Source: Thunnus maccoyii (Eukaryota; Chordata; Actinopteri; Scombriformes; Scombridae). Taken from it: DNA of 64,000 nucleotides. This document shows positions 1 through 12,513 of this stretch, piece after piece. The stretch's first letter is position 1. The number at the start of each line of letters is the position of its first letter. The position numbers were made by a program, and so were the translations under genes. The notes beneath the pieces are model-generated. The model was not told the origin of the DNA. It searched no databases and saw nothing but the letters and a program-made list of their open reading frames with translations. The stretch covers positions 9,037,155-9,101,154 of the forward strand of contig NC_056544.1 in NCBI RefSeq assembly GCF_910596095.1. The letters run 5' to 3'.

Positions 1-194
1 AATACTTGTTTTGCAACTTCCTCAGAATACTCTGAGATGAGAATCTGGGGAGTAACACACACACAACACACAACCTTACTAAGCTTCTAATCTTGCTAAA
101 GCTCACTAAACGTTTATTGTACGTCAGATGAACAATGGATGACAGCTGTGCTAAAATGTTTTCGGAGAGCCGAGCCCGAAATGCGTCAGCTGAC

Positions 195-3100
195 CTCTGC
201 TGTGCCTGTTCCTGGAGCTGGGTGTAGGCGGCGTGGCCTTTCACCACGTGGTCAATCTGAGGGAGGAGAGCGCAACGCAGTTACACAGAGAAGACACAGA
301 ATCATAGATCACAGCTGGTCACGTTAAAGGCTCGTCAGGCTGCAACTACTGATTGTTGTCAATATTGATTCATGTGTTCATTGTTTTTGTTGAATTCAAA
401 TGATCATCTAATCTATAACATGTCAAAAATAATGACAAATTCAATTCAAATTAAAAGAGCTCAACGTAAGGTATTAAATCAGCTTCATTTGCTTGAAAAA
501 AACCCCAAAAGTATCAAATTTACAGGGATGTGAAACAGAAAAAGCATCAAATCATCACATTTGAGAAGCCAGAAAATGTTTGGTGTTTTTACTTATTTAT
601 GTCTATCATTTTGTTTTATCTGCCTTGTGTTAAGATGTGAGTGAGCTGAATTACATTAACATCTGATTATAGAGCTATTTAAACAAATCAGATTTTTTTG
701 ACCCCAGCAAAGGTGAATGATAGTATACAGAAGCTACACATTTGATTGCTTGTGAACTCTATTTGCATACAGTCGGTTGTTAAAATACATCATGAGGAAG
801 GTCAGGATGATCTCATATTTTTGTTAGCCGTACATGAAGCTTTTACAGTGGACTGACCAGCCTTCCTGTGGCGCTCTGTCCTCCCTCGTTCAGCCACATA
901 TCAGGCACCATAGCAGAAAGGCAGGGTCCCCAAACTCCCGGCACGAACAGAGGCCGCTCGCTGATCTGATTCACATGAAGGTGAAACATTTCTTAGTTAG
1001 GAATGCATATCAATAAATCATATAGACATTCAAATGAGTTTACATCTACAAATAGATAGGTACTGCTCAAGCTATCAGCAGCGCTCTGTATATTTCAAAT
1101 GACAATTGACAACCAGCAAAAGAAGATGTGCCAAGAATTCACTACGTTTCTCTTACAAACAGATAGATTTAAGTCTCCAATGCACTGAAAAGATGATGTG
1201 TAGAAAAAAAAAATTACAGAATGGAGCAATTGAGAAGCAGCATTAATGGGAGTGTTTATTAATCAGACAGGTTCATCCTCAGAGTATGAGGAACTGTATG
1301 AATCGTTATAGGATGTTTTGTATGAGTCATGCAGTGATACATTCAAAAAAAGTGTTGTGTGCGTGACAGCTTCAGAAAGGAGCAGATATGGAGTTCACAC
1401 CATATTCGTGTTATTAACAGCATGTGATGTCACAGTGTTTATCTAAAATAAATGTGCCTAAAACGCACTACAGGATTGTTCTTGCTGTTCCTGAGAAGTC
1501 AGGTGAAGCGTAGCTGTATATCACTCACCGCCATGTGACAGGACGATGTCCCACAGATCATCGCCATACGTGACGTGATTGGCTGGTCCTCACATGGCAA
1601 GTGAAAGCCTTTTACATCAGCACCAATCACACCTGGAATGAGCGACATCGTTGGTTATATTTAGCTCCAATATCACAATGTGTATTCTGCAAGAAAAAAA
1701 CATTTTTTGGCGCTACTTCAAACAAAGTATTCAAAACTTCTATTAGCGTCCAGTCAAGGACAAACAGCAATGATTCGCAGATCAAAAGCTTCGGATCCTT
1801 TGAAGCACTTCTTTAACCTTCACGTGGAATTCAGCAGTGACACTAACTGCTGGAATAATGTTTGTCAAGCTGGTTTGAATTTAAGGCAGAGGGTTCATCT
1901 TCGTGCAGGGGCTCGTGGGGGTGTACATCACTGTGACATGTACAACAACTAAAAGTGCAGAGTGTTTTAACCTCTGACTGATACAACAATGTGTGATCGG
2001 CAGAGGTCGCAGCTACAGGTCAGAGAGCAGAGTTCACAAACAGTTTAACTCCCAGAACAAAACCAGATGGTCAGGATGGTCTGATTTCTGAAGCTGAGGT
2101 AAAAAAAAAAAAAAAAAAAAAGTGCTTACAGACACAGTATACAGCAGCGTTATCTCTGTATCTAACGTTTCAAACAGGCACCAGGAAACTGCTTATTTCT
2201 TACCCAAAATATCAAAGCTCAAGTGTCATACCAGACACTTCAATTCTATCACGTCATGTCATCCTTCTCTCGTTTGTGTCACTCTGTACTGTCAGCTATC
2301 TAACAACGGCAAAAATGCCATTAAATTATCTTAAAAATAAAAAATGCTAAAGCCACACTATAAAAGATTTTTCATCTAAGGATAGTGGTGACACTTTGTT
2401 AGTTGGTCTATCCAGCTGTCAGATGTTTTGATATTGCAATGAATAGAGATTCTGGATATTCACTCATGATTCTTAATTATATAAAGATCAAATTGCAAAT
2501 TTTTCCTGAAATTTATTGCATGTAGTTATGCTTTTTTTACATGCCAGGACCTTCATTCTACATCAGTCACAGACCAAAATGTCAACACAAGGTCTAACCA
2601 ACATTAGCTCCCTCATCCCTTTGGTGTTTTTTATGTGCTCTCAACAGCTCACTCATGATACGTTTCATGTTGCTGATAACCAAAGTTACATTTTTTGAAC
2701 TGTTTCCTCTCACTGCCATGAAGAACCTGTAAAGTTACCCAGTGCAGCTCAGAAAATATACAGTATATTTAGCAGGGATCTAGATGACGACAGAAGAATC
2801 TTATCTCTGTGGTTCAATAAACAGGTTCAGCATGTGATACCTAGGCCTCCGGCATGAGCATCGATAAGAGAAGCACCCACTGCAGTTCCAGGGTCCAAAC
2901 CCAAATCTGCTGCTGCCTCCTGGGTGAGGCCGTCCCCCAGCGGGCTCCCCGGAGAACACGTCAAACTGCCTGGATGACACAAACGCTACAGCTTTATTAA
3001 TGGAAGAAGAAGAGAAGAACTCTGGCGTAGTAATGGTCAGAGAAACGTCTTTACAACATTTCATTTTTATATTTTAGGCGTATTGTTTAATATCTTAACT

Positions 3101-4914
3101 AAATAGCGAGTTTTTTTGTTGTTTTGTGTGACCTATTTTGGAAGCGTTGTTTTCCAGGAGGTCCTCCAGTCCGATGGAGGTCCAGAAACTGACATCCCAT
3201 CCTTCTGGAGGGCAATACGTCCATTTACACACCAGAGTACATAAGGATCTGTTCACGGGTGGAGAACAGGACTTTAACATGCTTATTAATATCTATTCAG
3301 CAGCAGCATCAGGGTCAGATTAAACAGTATCTGGTGAAGGCCAAAGAGCTGATGATAAAATACACAGTTTTTCTTAGAATTAGCCCTGCTATCGAGGCCA
3401 ACGCCATTCTTTCTTTTAAACAGACATTTGATACAAGGATACTGTTCCAGCAGGACAACAAACATCTTGTTATAATATGGTTTTCACTGTCAGCGGTGAA
3501 CCGTTTTTATTCCACTTCGACATTCATGTATTAGACACATATTACACATTCATATTACATGTGTAAGCAAGAATAAGCTCACCTTGTCAAAGAGCTGGTC
3601 GTCTTCCAAGACAGGAAGTCTGGAAGGTCAAAAAAGTGAGCAGCTTTGTTCCAGCAGCTTTCCTTTAGATTCTGAGGAAGAGACAGAAGAAAGGTGTGGT
3701 CCTGATCAGTTTTTTTTTTCTTAGAAGAATCTGTCAATCAGATGCCTCCCAGTAAAAGGTGTGCAAAGCTGAAAAACAAACACCAAGCACATGCTGACCT
3801 GCTAGTAAAATAAAGCAACAATAAAATATCTAATGACCGGTTTTGACCTCGCTCACCTCTCACCTCTTTGAGCCACAGTAGCTTAGGGGGTTGCATCTCT
3901 GGTGACATGACCCCTCCCACCCTGCTCAGGACGCTGTGGCCGGTGTTTGTGATGCGAGCGGCCTGCTCTGAAGCACGATGGTCCATCCACATCACCACGT
4001 TCCTATGTGCGTCACCTGGAGAGGCCAAGAGAGAAAAAGAAGGACGGTCATGTTTTAACACCTGCAAGAATTAAACTAAAAAGATCCAATTCAAAGATTT
4101 AATTGGTCTTCTAGGAGATGACATGGCAGTATATAATCAACCTGAGTATCTGTGTTCTGGCCCCTGTGTCCACCTTGCTTAATTAAAAAAAACATGAATC
4201 TTACAAGCCCCAGGGGTTCTGCTGTCTAGCTGACCCTGACCTATGACCTCCCTGTGGAGGAGGGGATATTACCTTCAGGGATCAATAAAGTACCCTTTTA
4301 CATTAAACTAAAACATGTTGACCAAGCAAAACTCAAAAACTAGAAGGTTTTTTGCCCAAACATGGTCCATTTTAGAAAGATTTCAAAAAGCTCAAATATC
4401 TCTAGGTGTTCATAGTTTTCTGGAGGCTCCTCACAGCAAAAAGATCTTCACCTTCTTCAGTGGCTTACACGAGAACAAAGAGGACTGAAGTGTGAGTGAT
4501 GTGTCGGGGAGCAAAGCTATAAGGTCACGGAAATGTTTCACTCACCATCCTGATTGACTGCAACAGGCTGAAAGCTTTGGTCCAAAACCACCAGAGAGCA
4601 GGTGGCATCAAAGCCGATCCCTCGCACCTGACCCCTCTCCACGCCCTGAGTGACTTTCTGAAAGAGACACACTGTTACACATTATCAGTGTGTTGAGAAG
4701 AGACTGACTGTGTCCTCTGAGCTCATCCTACCTTGACAACTGTGCAGCATTTCTCCCAAATCTCAGTGGAGGACTGGACATAGTGGTCAGTCTGAGGCTC
4801 CCAGATGCTGATGGGCTCCTCCGCAGTGCTCCTCAGCAGACCCTCCCTGGTCACCAGAGCTGCCCTCACACTGGCAGTGCCCACGTCCACTCCAACATAA
4901 TACACTTCTGCCAT
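195..4914 (-). CDS. fggy: FGGY-family carbohydrate (D-ribulose) kinase, 3' end outside the window
   Basis: Cytosolic ATP-dependent sugar kinase of the FGGY family; the human relative phosphorylates D-ribulose. Nine coding exons on the minus strand, in transcript order: 4914-4732, 4657-4546, 4015-3864, 3671-3583, 3248-3133, 2969-2841, 1632-1529, 965-858, 256-195. Phases join without a break into about 351 residues of an expected ~550. Motifs in order: [17 protein letters not shown] (N-terminal phosphate loop), [65 protein letters not shown] and [10 protein letters not shown]. Start at 4914 is chosen because an acceptor lies at 4927-4926, just upstream. The C-terminal exons, including the family signature near the end, lie left of base 1. 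The donor after 3133 (GTCACA) is weak, and the acceptor before 2969 was chosen because it alone keeps the frame and matches the family length. Confidence 0.95.
2101..2121. repeat. Poly(A) run in a fggy intron
   Basis: About 20 adenines in a row on the plus strand, inside the fggy intron between the exons at 1529-1632 and 2841-2969. No retroelement body could be recognised next to it. Confidence 0.7.
4230..4312 (+). mobile_element. Short LINE-type 3' tail
   Basis: The phrase 'cagggatcaataaagtac' at the end resembles the 3' end of common fish LINEs, which finish with a stem-like stretch and 'aataaagta'. It sits inside a fggy intron (4016-4545). Only the tail is present; family assignment is uncertain. 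Confidence 0.4.
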
Positions 4915-4931
4915 GAGGAGACGACCTGAAT

Positions 4932-4966
4932 GTAGAGGAGGAGGAGGGGGAGGAGGAGGAGGGGGG
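4932..4966. repeat. (GGA)n / (CCT)n simple repeat
   Basis: A purine-rich run of GGA and GGGGGA units on the plus strand. Read on the minus strand it is an almost pure pyrimidine tract directly in front of the fggy start-codon exon, so it probably serves as the polypyrimidine tract of that acceptor. Confidence 0.8.
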
Positions 4967-5269
4967 AGATCCAGGAGTTGATTATTAACCACTGTCAACA
5001 TTTAACCGCTTATTACGAAATTAATGTAGGTAAACACAGACATAAACGCATGTATATCGTGTATTTGCTTTTAAAACATGATTTCTTGTCTATATCTTGA
5101 GATCAGACATTGATGTCCTCAGTTGAAGAAAACCTTCAGTGCAGCAACGCTAAAGATTGAAAGATGTTACACCGATGAATGCTCGGAAAACAGTTCAAAT
5201 ACAAATAACAGACATGATCAAACATAGAGGATAAAATTACATCAGCTAGCACAACATCTCCGAACTTAC

Positions 5270-5390
5270 CCGGTGATCGAGCACTTATTTCAGCGAAGAA
5301 AACATTACTTTTAAGCTTCTCTAGAGCGCACTTTGAGCTGAGGACGCTATTTACTAACGGAACGCGAGAAGGGCCAAAAAGGACAAAGTT
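5270..5390 (-). other. fggy: Predicted 5' UTR exon and promoter side of fggy
   Basis: On the minus strand a good donor (G|GTAAGT) ends a non-coding exon at 5270. It pairs with the acceptor at 4927-4926, whose pyrimidine tract is the CCT-rich run read from 4935-4965. The exon's 5' limit is not visible; 5390 is a guess. Inference from splice signals only. Confidence 0.5.
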
Positions 5391-5399
5391 GCATTTCTT

Positions 5400-8300
5400 T
5401 GCTGAGCCGTACCGTCATGAATGGGGTTTTCAAATATATTTCTCTGTCTTTCCCTCCTCGTAATCTTATCCATGTAGAGTCCGGTTTTTTTAGAAGACTA
5501 CTGGACAATGCAAAAATCACTGCAACACAAAGAATCGCCTATAGATCCATAAACATAGTACATTACAGGCTGCTGTGGGAGATGTTAACACCATATGATA
5601 GTATAATATGTCACTCCCTCCCATAGTAGTCCATTAAAGAGTATCATAACAAATCATAGTGGCCGGAGTAAAGGGGCAAGGGGAAAAAATGAGATTTCAG
5701 ACTTCCAGGAATTCCAGATTTAAGACTTCCCCAAAAGCTGTGAGTCATTTAGTTTTACATCATTTCATTAAGTTTTAGTATGAATTTGCAACTCTAAGGT
5801 ATAATATCCTACATTATTCTCTAATTTTGTGGCCTGTCTTGTAGTGGGCCCCTGTGTCAAAATCTATGTCAAATATTGTGTTCACATTCCTAAATAAAGC
5901 TTTAGAAAATAACAACAAGTTAAGTTCAGTCTGAGATATATCAGCTTGGTAGTACAGGTTTCTGTTTCTCTGAACAAGGAACTAAGCTGTCATGTGTAGT
6001 CTGCTCTGTGCACTGGACTTATTAATGAGAACTTAGGGTTGACAAATTCAGTTCAATTCAATAGTGCCCCGACAACGATTGTTTTGCCCAGGGGCCACAT
6101 TACAATTGGTTTTACAATCGTTAACATACATTTCTTTCAGATTTCATGAGCGGTTTTCTCTCTCAAACTTAACCACCACCAACACTACAAAAAGTATGTA
6201 GATGTTCAAAACCTAACAACACAAAATTTAATGAAAATTTGACTTCAATTTAGTATATTCTGCTACATCAAAAAATAAATAGGAAGATAAAATTACATAA
6301 AACTCCTAATTGGGACATACAACACTGAGCACCTCATCAAGTGTTGACAGTTGACTAGCACTGTTGTATCTGTAGCTATGCTGTACATACAGTATACTCT
6401 ATCAGCTAGTAAACACACATGTATGTATAGTGAATATGTATCGTTTTGTATTGCATTACTGGAATGACTTTAGTTTCATTTTGTGCACTTGTAATTATAT
6501 ATGCAAAAATGGCACAAAAAAAAACAATACAGTAAAGAATATTGAAGCATATCACAGCATGTCTGATTCCTTTTTGTGACACATAAACTGTAAGGTAGCA
6601 CAATCCATGCAACAAAGAAGTGCCATTGTTTTTAATAAATTCCATGAATAAATGAAATATACTTCCGAGTCAGTAGTTATACATATCATAATGCTACCTG
6701 TTGTTAATGTTCTTTTAGCTTATTGTGAGACAAAGTGTTACCTTTGGGAATCAAATGTCACTGTCAAGAGTTGATCCTGACACATAGAAAAAAGGTTTTG
6801 GCAGTATAAGTCTATTTTGCATGCAAGATTTAATGTTATGCTGAGCTGCATGTTAGTAAAGAAAACTGTCTGGACAGTTTTGAAAAGGTGAAGAGAAATG
6901 TGTTACCATCCTTACCACCAACACCACCATCTCTACCTTGTGTATCTGGTCTTCTCCCAATAAACAAATTCATTAAGATAATGCACCATGTGAGCACAAC
7001 ATAAATTTAAATCATATTAAGTATTAGTTTTTGACAAGATGAGGTCTCAAGATCAACTAATAACTCTGATCCTTGTCACTTCAGTTGATTTTGTAATTTA
7101 CTGGTGCGTGTTCACAAACAAATTTGCAATTAATCAAACTATCTGAAACAAAAACACATTGCTTTGCTCACTTTGTCTAGTTGATCCACTTTTGGAAATA
7201 AAACTCTTGGGGACTTTGAGGACACTGGCATTGTCTATCATGATTATTTTATCAGTCAATGAAAAAACAGCAACAACAAGCACACAGAGAGTCCATTTAT
7301 CTGTTTCAGTGATGCACTGTTAGGACTTTGTTTCTAAAAGCAAAGACTGCCATTAAAAAACACTGGCTCACGCTAAGATTGGATTTGTCAAACTTTCTAC
7401 TTTGCATCCCGCCTCGTCACTTTCCTCCATTGTGTTCTTTTCTTAGAGGAGATAAACAGCTGTCAAAAGGAAACGGCGCTGGCTATGATCAGGTTGTTTG
7501 GACCAGGAATGATCAGCAGAGATGGAGTACAGAGAAAACAGAGCAGCAGGACAGGAAGAAACAGATGGTCTTCAACAAACACTGCACAGACAGTGTTTGA
7601 AATCTCATCTGTCTCTCTCACCGCTCAGCGTGTCTGTGTGTGTGCGTCCCCACGGTCCACGCTTGAAGGTAATCAAAACTTTGCTGTGTTGATACATCAA
7701 CACATGCATATATAGTCTTTCTCTGTGGTTTGCTCTCATGAAAGGTGGGGGGGGGGATGATGATGTTTCCATGGTGGACTATCCCACCTCTGGACAACAA
7801 AAGCAGGCCTGTTGGGAAGCAAGCAGGCTCAGCTCCTGATTAAAAACTGCATGCAGTGGAAACAGCTGGTCCGGGCAGGGAGGAGGAAAGCGCTGTTATC
7901 TGAAGGCGACCCCGTCAGGCCGGCAGAGGGGAAAAGCTGACAGAGAAACAGGAAGCACAGCCGGGGCACAGCGGTAGTTTAATAGGAAAATACGCTCTGT
8001 GGGCCTCAACACAGGTGTACAAAGGGAGACATAGAGTGTAAAATGGCTTAGAAAGTGGTATTGTTTAATGGGGAGCGAGCAAAATATGAAGCAAGCAGCT
8101 GTAGAGTATGTCTGTGTGAAATTGTGACGTATTAGAGAGAAAAAGAGAGCGTGCTGAGGCCATGCACTTGCCTTCATTACAGCTGTGCTATTAGACGCAA
8201 TGGTTTCTAAAGCATTCCAACGCTGGATTTCTACTTCAGGGTGTTAAATACTTCCAAATGGGTGTTGTGGCTGTTATGTGAGGACAACATGTCATCTCAA

Positions 8301-10070
8301 GAGCGTTGACCTCAGGCAGCTATGGTTCTCCAGGGCTGTCTGGGGCTGTTAACTTATTTATAGTTGGCTTGAGGAGAACATGTTGAATAATACAATGGGG
8401 GAGGCCAGACAGACTGGACCGCAGCTGTATGGAGCCTTCAGTTATTAGTGAACCTTCACGTTCACCTGTGAGAGTGAACCACAGAATATAATGAACATAT
8501 AGCCTGCAAAGGAGAGTTATTATGCAAGCAAAGATCATGTTTGAATATGTAAAAATTATTAGCATAAAGTTGTAAGTTAGGGCTGAAATCTGATAACAAT
8601 AAATGTAATGGTGATGCATCAGTGCTTTATATTTCCTTCCATGTGTCACTCGCTTCTGATGTTATTACAGATATGACCAGTTAAAGACTCAGATGCTCTG
8701 AACTGACTGATTAAATTATAGGCTTTCTATTACAGAAATGTGTTTCTACAGTATTTTATTTTATTTTTTAAATATGAAAAAACGTACAGAGAGGTGCACC
8801 AGTGTGACAAATGTTAGAAATTACAAGCATATAGAAATATATAGGTTAGAATCTCATTATTGACTGTGGAGCCATTATCGCTTTGATTATATAGAATTTG
8901 AACTATTTATTAGAATTTGTAATATACTGTGAGACAAAAAGAAAACTATAGTGTCTGTAATTATTTAGATTCAGTTTATTGTCCAGTCCTATAAGTCACT
9001 GTTAATTAATTGCACTTCTTACAGTGCCGACCACATCACAACCCTGCATATACAGTTTACAGTAACAACTGGACTTATATATAGGCTCAGATATGGCATG
9101 TTTGTTGTCCATTCGTAGTTTATGTCTATTTTTGTATCTATTTTCCTGTATGTGATGGTTGTATGTTTAAATTTGCTTATCTTTGTGTCATAGTGAGAGT
9201 CACTGAAAACTCCTCAGTCAAGGTACATGTATACGTCAAAATACTTGGCGAATAAAGCTGATAGTGTGTCTGAGAACACACGTCCTCATTTCACTGCAAA
9301 GAAAGCAGAAAGGCACTTCAAAGCCCGCACAGCTGTAGGCTACTAATAAAATTTTTAAATCTCTCATTTTCACCTCCCCTCTCTCTCCCTACCACTTTAA
9401 CAACTTTACCACTGACTCTGGCGTTTTGAACTGTTGACTGATGACTACATTTATGGAAACACTAAAGCTGCTGATCGATTAAGCCAGATAGAAAATTAAC
9501 TGGCAACCATTTTGATATTTGCTTAATTGTTAAGTCCTTCTTTAACTCAAAACATCACAACAATCTCTTGTTTAAGATTCTCAAATGTGAAATCTGCTGC
9601 TCTTCCTTGTTTAAACATTTTTGTTGAATTAAACATCTGCAGGTTTTGGACTGTTTGTTAGTGGGCAAGATAAGACAGTTGATGACATCATCCTCTGCTC
9701 TGGGAAACTGTGATGAGCATTTTAAACTGATGCTATACAGGCCAAACGATGAATCAATTAATCGAGAAAATATCAGCAGGTTCATCTATTATGAAACCAT
9801 TAAACACTGATTATTTTTAATAACTGCAGTTTTGATAAAGCATCACCTCAAATCTGATCTGTGAAACTTAACATTCTGTAAGCAACGTGTTCTTGAATAA
9901 AACCATCTTATTAACAGAATATTGATTTGCTGCTGAATGTTAATCAAGGCTAAACTCCGCAGACCATCTGGAGCAGTCATCGCTCCAGGATGGGTAACTA
10001 ATAATTGAGCGGGCAACTAAATATTCAAAAACACTACGTAATCCCAGAGTACATTGCTCCACTGTCTGCA
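5400..10070. other. Intergenic gap between fggy and jun
   Basis: Head-to-head space between the fggy leader and the jun promoter. It is mostly AT-rich with no ORF that looks coding. A more GC-rich island at about 7440-8000 lacks coding character and could be regulatory, but nothing specific identifies it. A LINE-like tail lies near 9100-9262. Otherwise I see nothing. Confidence 0.6.
9100..9262 (+). mobile_element. LINE-type 3' end remnant
   Basis: Ends in 'tacttggcgaataaagctga', the typical close of a widespread fish LINE 3' tail. The 5' side is too diverged to delimit. Called from the memory of such tails, without a second copy in the window. Confidence 0.4.
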
Positions 10071-10241
10071 TTACCTAATCCCATAAGCCATCGCGGGGGG
10101 GCGGGGATATGGCCAGTTGTCAGAGCAACCTGCATGTCATTAGACAAACCCCACCCGCCAAATCATCTCCGGCCAATCAGAAGCCGTAAAAATGACATCA
10201 TTGTTATTTTCAGTAGAGCTGCAGCTTAGAGGTGGATAAAG
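10071..10241 (+). promoter_or_regulatory. jun: jun promoter with AP-1/ATF, CCAAT, GC-box and MEF2-like sites
   Basis: Sites in order: TTACCTAA (10071-10078), GC box GGGCGGGG (10099-10106), CCAAT (10173-10177), TGACATCA (10193-10200), a MEF2-like AT-rich TTATTTTCAG (10204-10213) and GGATAAAG (10234-10241). The human JUN promoter has the same order: a distal TRE, Sp1, CCAAT, the proximal TGACATCA bound by Jun/ATF2, and a MEF2 site. By analogy transcription should begin near 10265. The sites are seen; the start is inferred. Confidence 0.8.
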
Positions 10242-10384
10242 TTCGTCTCCACGTTGGAAGTGATAGAAAGTATTATCCCTATTCAGGCACTGTTTCTAGT
10301 TTTTGGGAAGGATATTTAATCAAAGAGGATCCTTAGGTGTAAAAACATTGACTCTCGGCGGCGGGGAACAACGGTTTTTAATTG

Positions 10385-10483
10385 ATGATCGCGAGATTCA
10401 CGAGAGAAAAGTTTTCTCAGGACACAAAGTTGTCAAGTGAGTTGAACTTCAACAATAGGCGGACTCTATCACAAGACAGTTGA
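10385..10483 (+). CDS. Upstream ORF (32 codons) in the jun leader
   Basis: If transcription starts near 10265, this ATG-to-TGA frame lies in the 5' UTR, about 95 bases before the jun start codon. A second, minimal one (ATG directly followed by TAA) lies at 10506-10511. The peptide has no recognised domain, so a cis role in translation is more likely than a protein function. Confidence 0.4.
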   Translation: MIARFTREKFSQDTKLSSELNFNNRRTLSQDS

Positions 10484-10578
10484 GAGATAGAGAGTCACAG
10501 GACACATGTAAACTGTCGATCTTGGACTTTTTTTTTTTTTAAAGGAGAAAAGCCTTCCCTCAAGGTGACAAAAACTTT

Positions 10579-11538
10579 ATGTCAAGAAAAATGGAAGCGA
10601 CATTCTACGACGAAGCGGTGAATGCCTCCAACTCTCAGCATGACGGGCCGAGAGTGTATGGATTCAACCCCAAAACCCTCAAACAGACCATGACCCTGAA
10701 CCTAAACGACCCGAAAAACTTCAAACCTCAGCTGGGCGCCAAGGCCCTGGATCTCCTGACGTCCCCCGATGTCGGTTTACTGAAACTGGCCTCGCCTGAA
10801 CTGGAGAGATTAATCATCCAGTCGTGCAGCGGGCTGACGACTCCCACCCCGACCCAGTTCCTCTGTCCCAAGAACATCACCGACGAGCAGGAGGGGTTTG
10901 CTGAAGGGTTTGTGAGAGCACTGGCTGAGCTCCACTACCAGCAGCAGATACCCCCCGTCCACCCTGACGCACAGACCGGCGCCACCAGCAACATGGCATC
11001 CGGCTCCGCTGCGTCAGAGAGCGGCGGGATTCCCTACAGCTGCACGGTGCGCACCGAGCCGCCGGAGTACACTAACTTGGGCACTTTCAATCGGGCTGTG
11101 GGCTCTGCGTCCGCACCTGCCGGCGAGAGGCACCCACCTACAAGCTACTCAGCCGCCCCACAACCGCCCCACAGCCACATGGACCACCAGCTGGCGGCAG
11201 CGCGGCTACACTCTCTGAAAGAGGAGCCGCAGACGGTGCCCGAGATGTCGGGCGACACCCCGCCGCTCTCCCCCATCGACATGGAGTCCCAGGAGCGTAT
11301 CAAAGCGGAGAGGAAGCGCATGAGGAACAGGGTGGCCGCGTCCAAATGCCGGAAAAGGAAGCTGGAGAGGATTTCTCGGCTGGAGGACAGGGTCAAAAAC
11401 CTAAAGAGCCAAAACACGGAGTTGGTTTCCTCTGCTAATGTCCTCCGGGACGAGCTGGCTCTGCTCAAGCAAAAGGTCATGGACCACGTTAACAGCGGCT
11501 GCCAGCTCATCTTGACGCAGCAGCTCCAAGCTTTCTAG
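10579..11538 (+). CDS. jun: Transcription factor Jun (c-Jun), bZIP AP-1 subunit
   Basis: Nuclear bZIP factor that dimerises with Fos, ATF or Jun partners to bind TGA(C/G)TCA and TGACATCA sites; an immediate-early gene. It is intronless, as in other vertebrates, and encodes 319 residues (human 331). The start [13 protein letters not shown] aligns with human MTAKMETTFYDDA. Visible parts: JNK docking segment about 33-50; JNK sites Ser62-Pro and Ser72-Pro in TSPDVG and ASPELE; Thr88-Pro and Thr90-Pro; transactivation block [16 protein letters not shown] (96-111); GSK3-type sites Thr227-Pro and Ser231-Pro; basic region about 240-262 ([13 protein letters not shown]); zipper leucines 268, 275, 282, 289 and 296; the Jun-typical tail HVNSGCQL...TQQLQAF. 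The middle (about 120-215) is the least conserved part. Nothing is missing. The close match to c-Jun rather than JunB or JunD is clear in the tail and delta region. Confidence 0.97.
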   Translation: MSRKMEATFYDEAVNASNSQHDGPRVYGFNPKTLKQTMTLNLNDPKNFKPQLGAKALDLLTSPDVGLLKLASPELERLIIQSCSGLTTPTPTQFLCPKNITDEQEGFAEGFVRALAELHYQQQIPPVHPDAQTGATSNMASGSAASESGGIPYSCTVRTEPPEYTNLGTFNRAVGSASAPAGERHPPTSYSAAPQPPHSHMDHQLAAARLHSLKEEPQTVPEMSGDTPPLSPIDMESQERIKAERKRMRNRVAASKCRKRKLERISRLEDRVKNLKSQNTELVSSANVLRDELALLKQKVMDHVNSGCQLILTQQLQAF

Positions 11539-12370
11539 ACTATCAAGGGAAAAAAAAAAGACAAGGGACATTTCTTGGGGACCAAATGCGGCTCCAAGTG
11601 GCCTGTTCAGCCTTGCAGGGGGAGTCCCTGCGTCTAATGACAGTTTTCCACCAAAAATATCCACTCAGGCTGTATCCACTAAGTTTCTGTAAAGAGCAAC
11701 GCATGGTGACTGACAAGATACGTGTAATTGGTCAGTATGATGAACTGTACAGAGCAGAGGCCATCAAGGCGCACACAGCTCAGAGGGAATATTTGCTCTA
11801 CAATACTCCTCTGACGGGACTTGTTAGATATTTCAAAACAGCTTTCTGTCTTTTTGTTTTTATATTCCATCCAAAACTACAAGATCAAACTTGTATTCAG
11901 TCAAGCCAAGGTAATATGGCAAGTGTCCATACCTTGCCATAGGGTAATTGTCAATTGATTATGGCCCACGCAGTCTTGCGTCCTGACAGAGAATCTGTCA
12001 GAGCCTGTTTGGGATGTTTGTGAGCCAGGTCTTGCCCTGCAAAAGAAAAAAAAAAAAAAATCTTCCACTATGTCAAGTAGCAATTTATGCATTTAGACTT
12101 GAGTCAAGCACTGAGTATCCCACCAGCGACTATATGTACAGAGTAACACTAACAAAAACTGTTTCACACCTTCACGCAAGGACTCATAGGTGTGTAGCGT
12201 TTACTGACAGAAACTGCCTTACTTTCTTAACCCTTACGTTGATACAACTTTGTGATATAGGTGTAACTAATGTTAGACTTGAATTAACACTTTGTAATAA
12301 TATTTGTACGCTGTATTTTGAGCACTTCAGAACTGTACATATGACTAAATAAAATGTTGGACACGCGTGA
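11539..12370 (+). other. jun: jun 3' UTR
   Basis: AT-rich untranslated stretch after the stop codon. It contains a poly(A) run at 12042-12060 and ends with a poly(A) signal AATAAA at 12348-12353, so cleavage is expected near 12370. ORFs read across it have no coding character. Confidence 0.7.
12348..12353 (+). terminator. jun: jun polyadenylation signal AATAAA
   Basis: Canonical hexamer about 810 bases after the jun stop codon, with no earlier canonical hexamer noticed in that interval. Confidence 0.65.
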
Positions 12371-12513
12371 TGATGTGTGACTACTTCTGTGCGTCCTGAT
12401 TAATAAATCAGCGGCAGGCAGGTTCATAAAAGAATAATCAGAGCAGTGAATAGTCTTACAAAGCAACAGCGAGAAAGTGTTTGTTATTGGGGGAACTGGG
12501 ACGGACGGGATAT

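Noticed and set aside
4915-5001. In-frame upstream extension of fggy with ten prolines
   Set aside because: A good acceptor sits at 4927-4926, and the proline codons are the pyrimidine tract of that acceptor, so the frame upstream is intron.
11145-11510. 121-codon open frame antisense to jun
   Set aside because: It mirrors the codon structure of the jun bZIP region; no domain and no promoter of its own.
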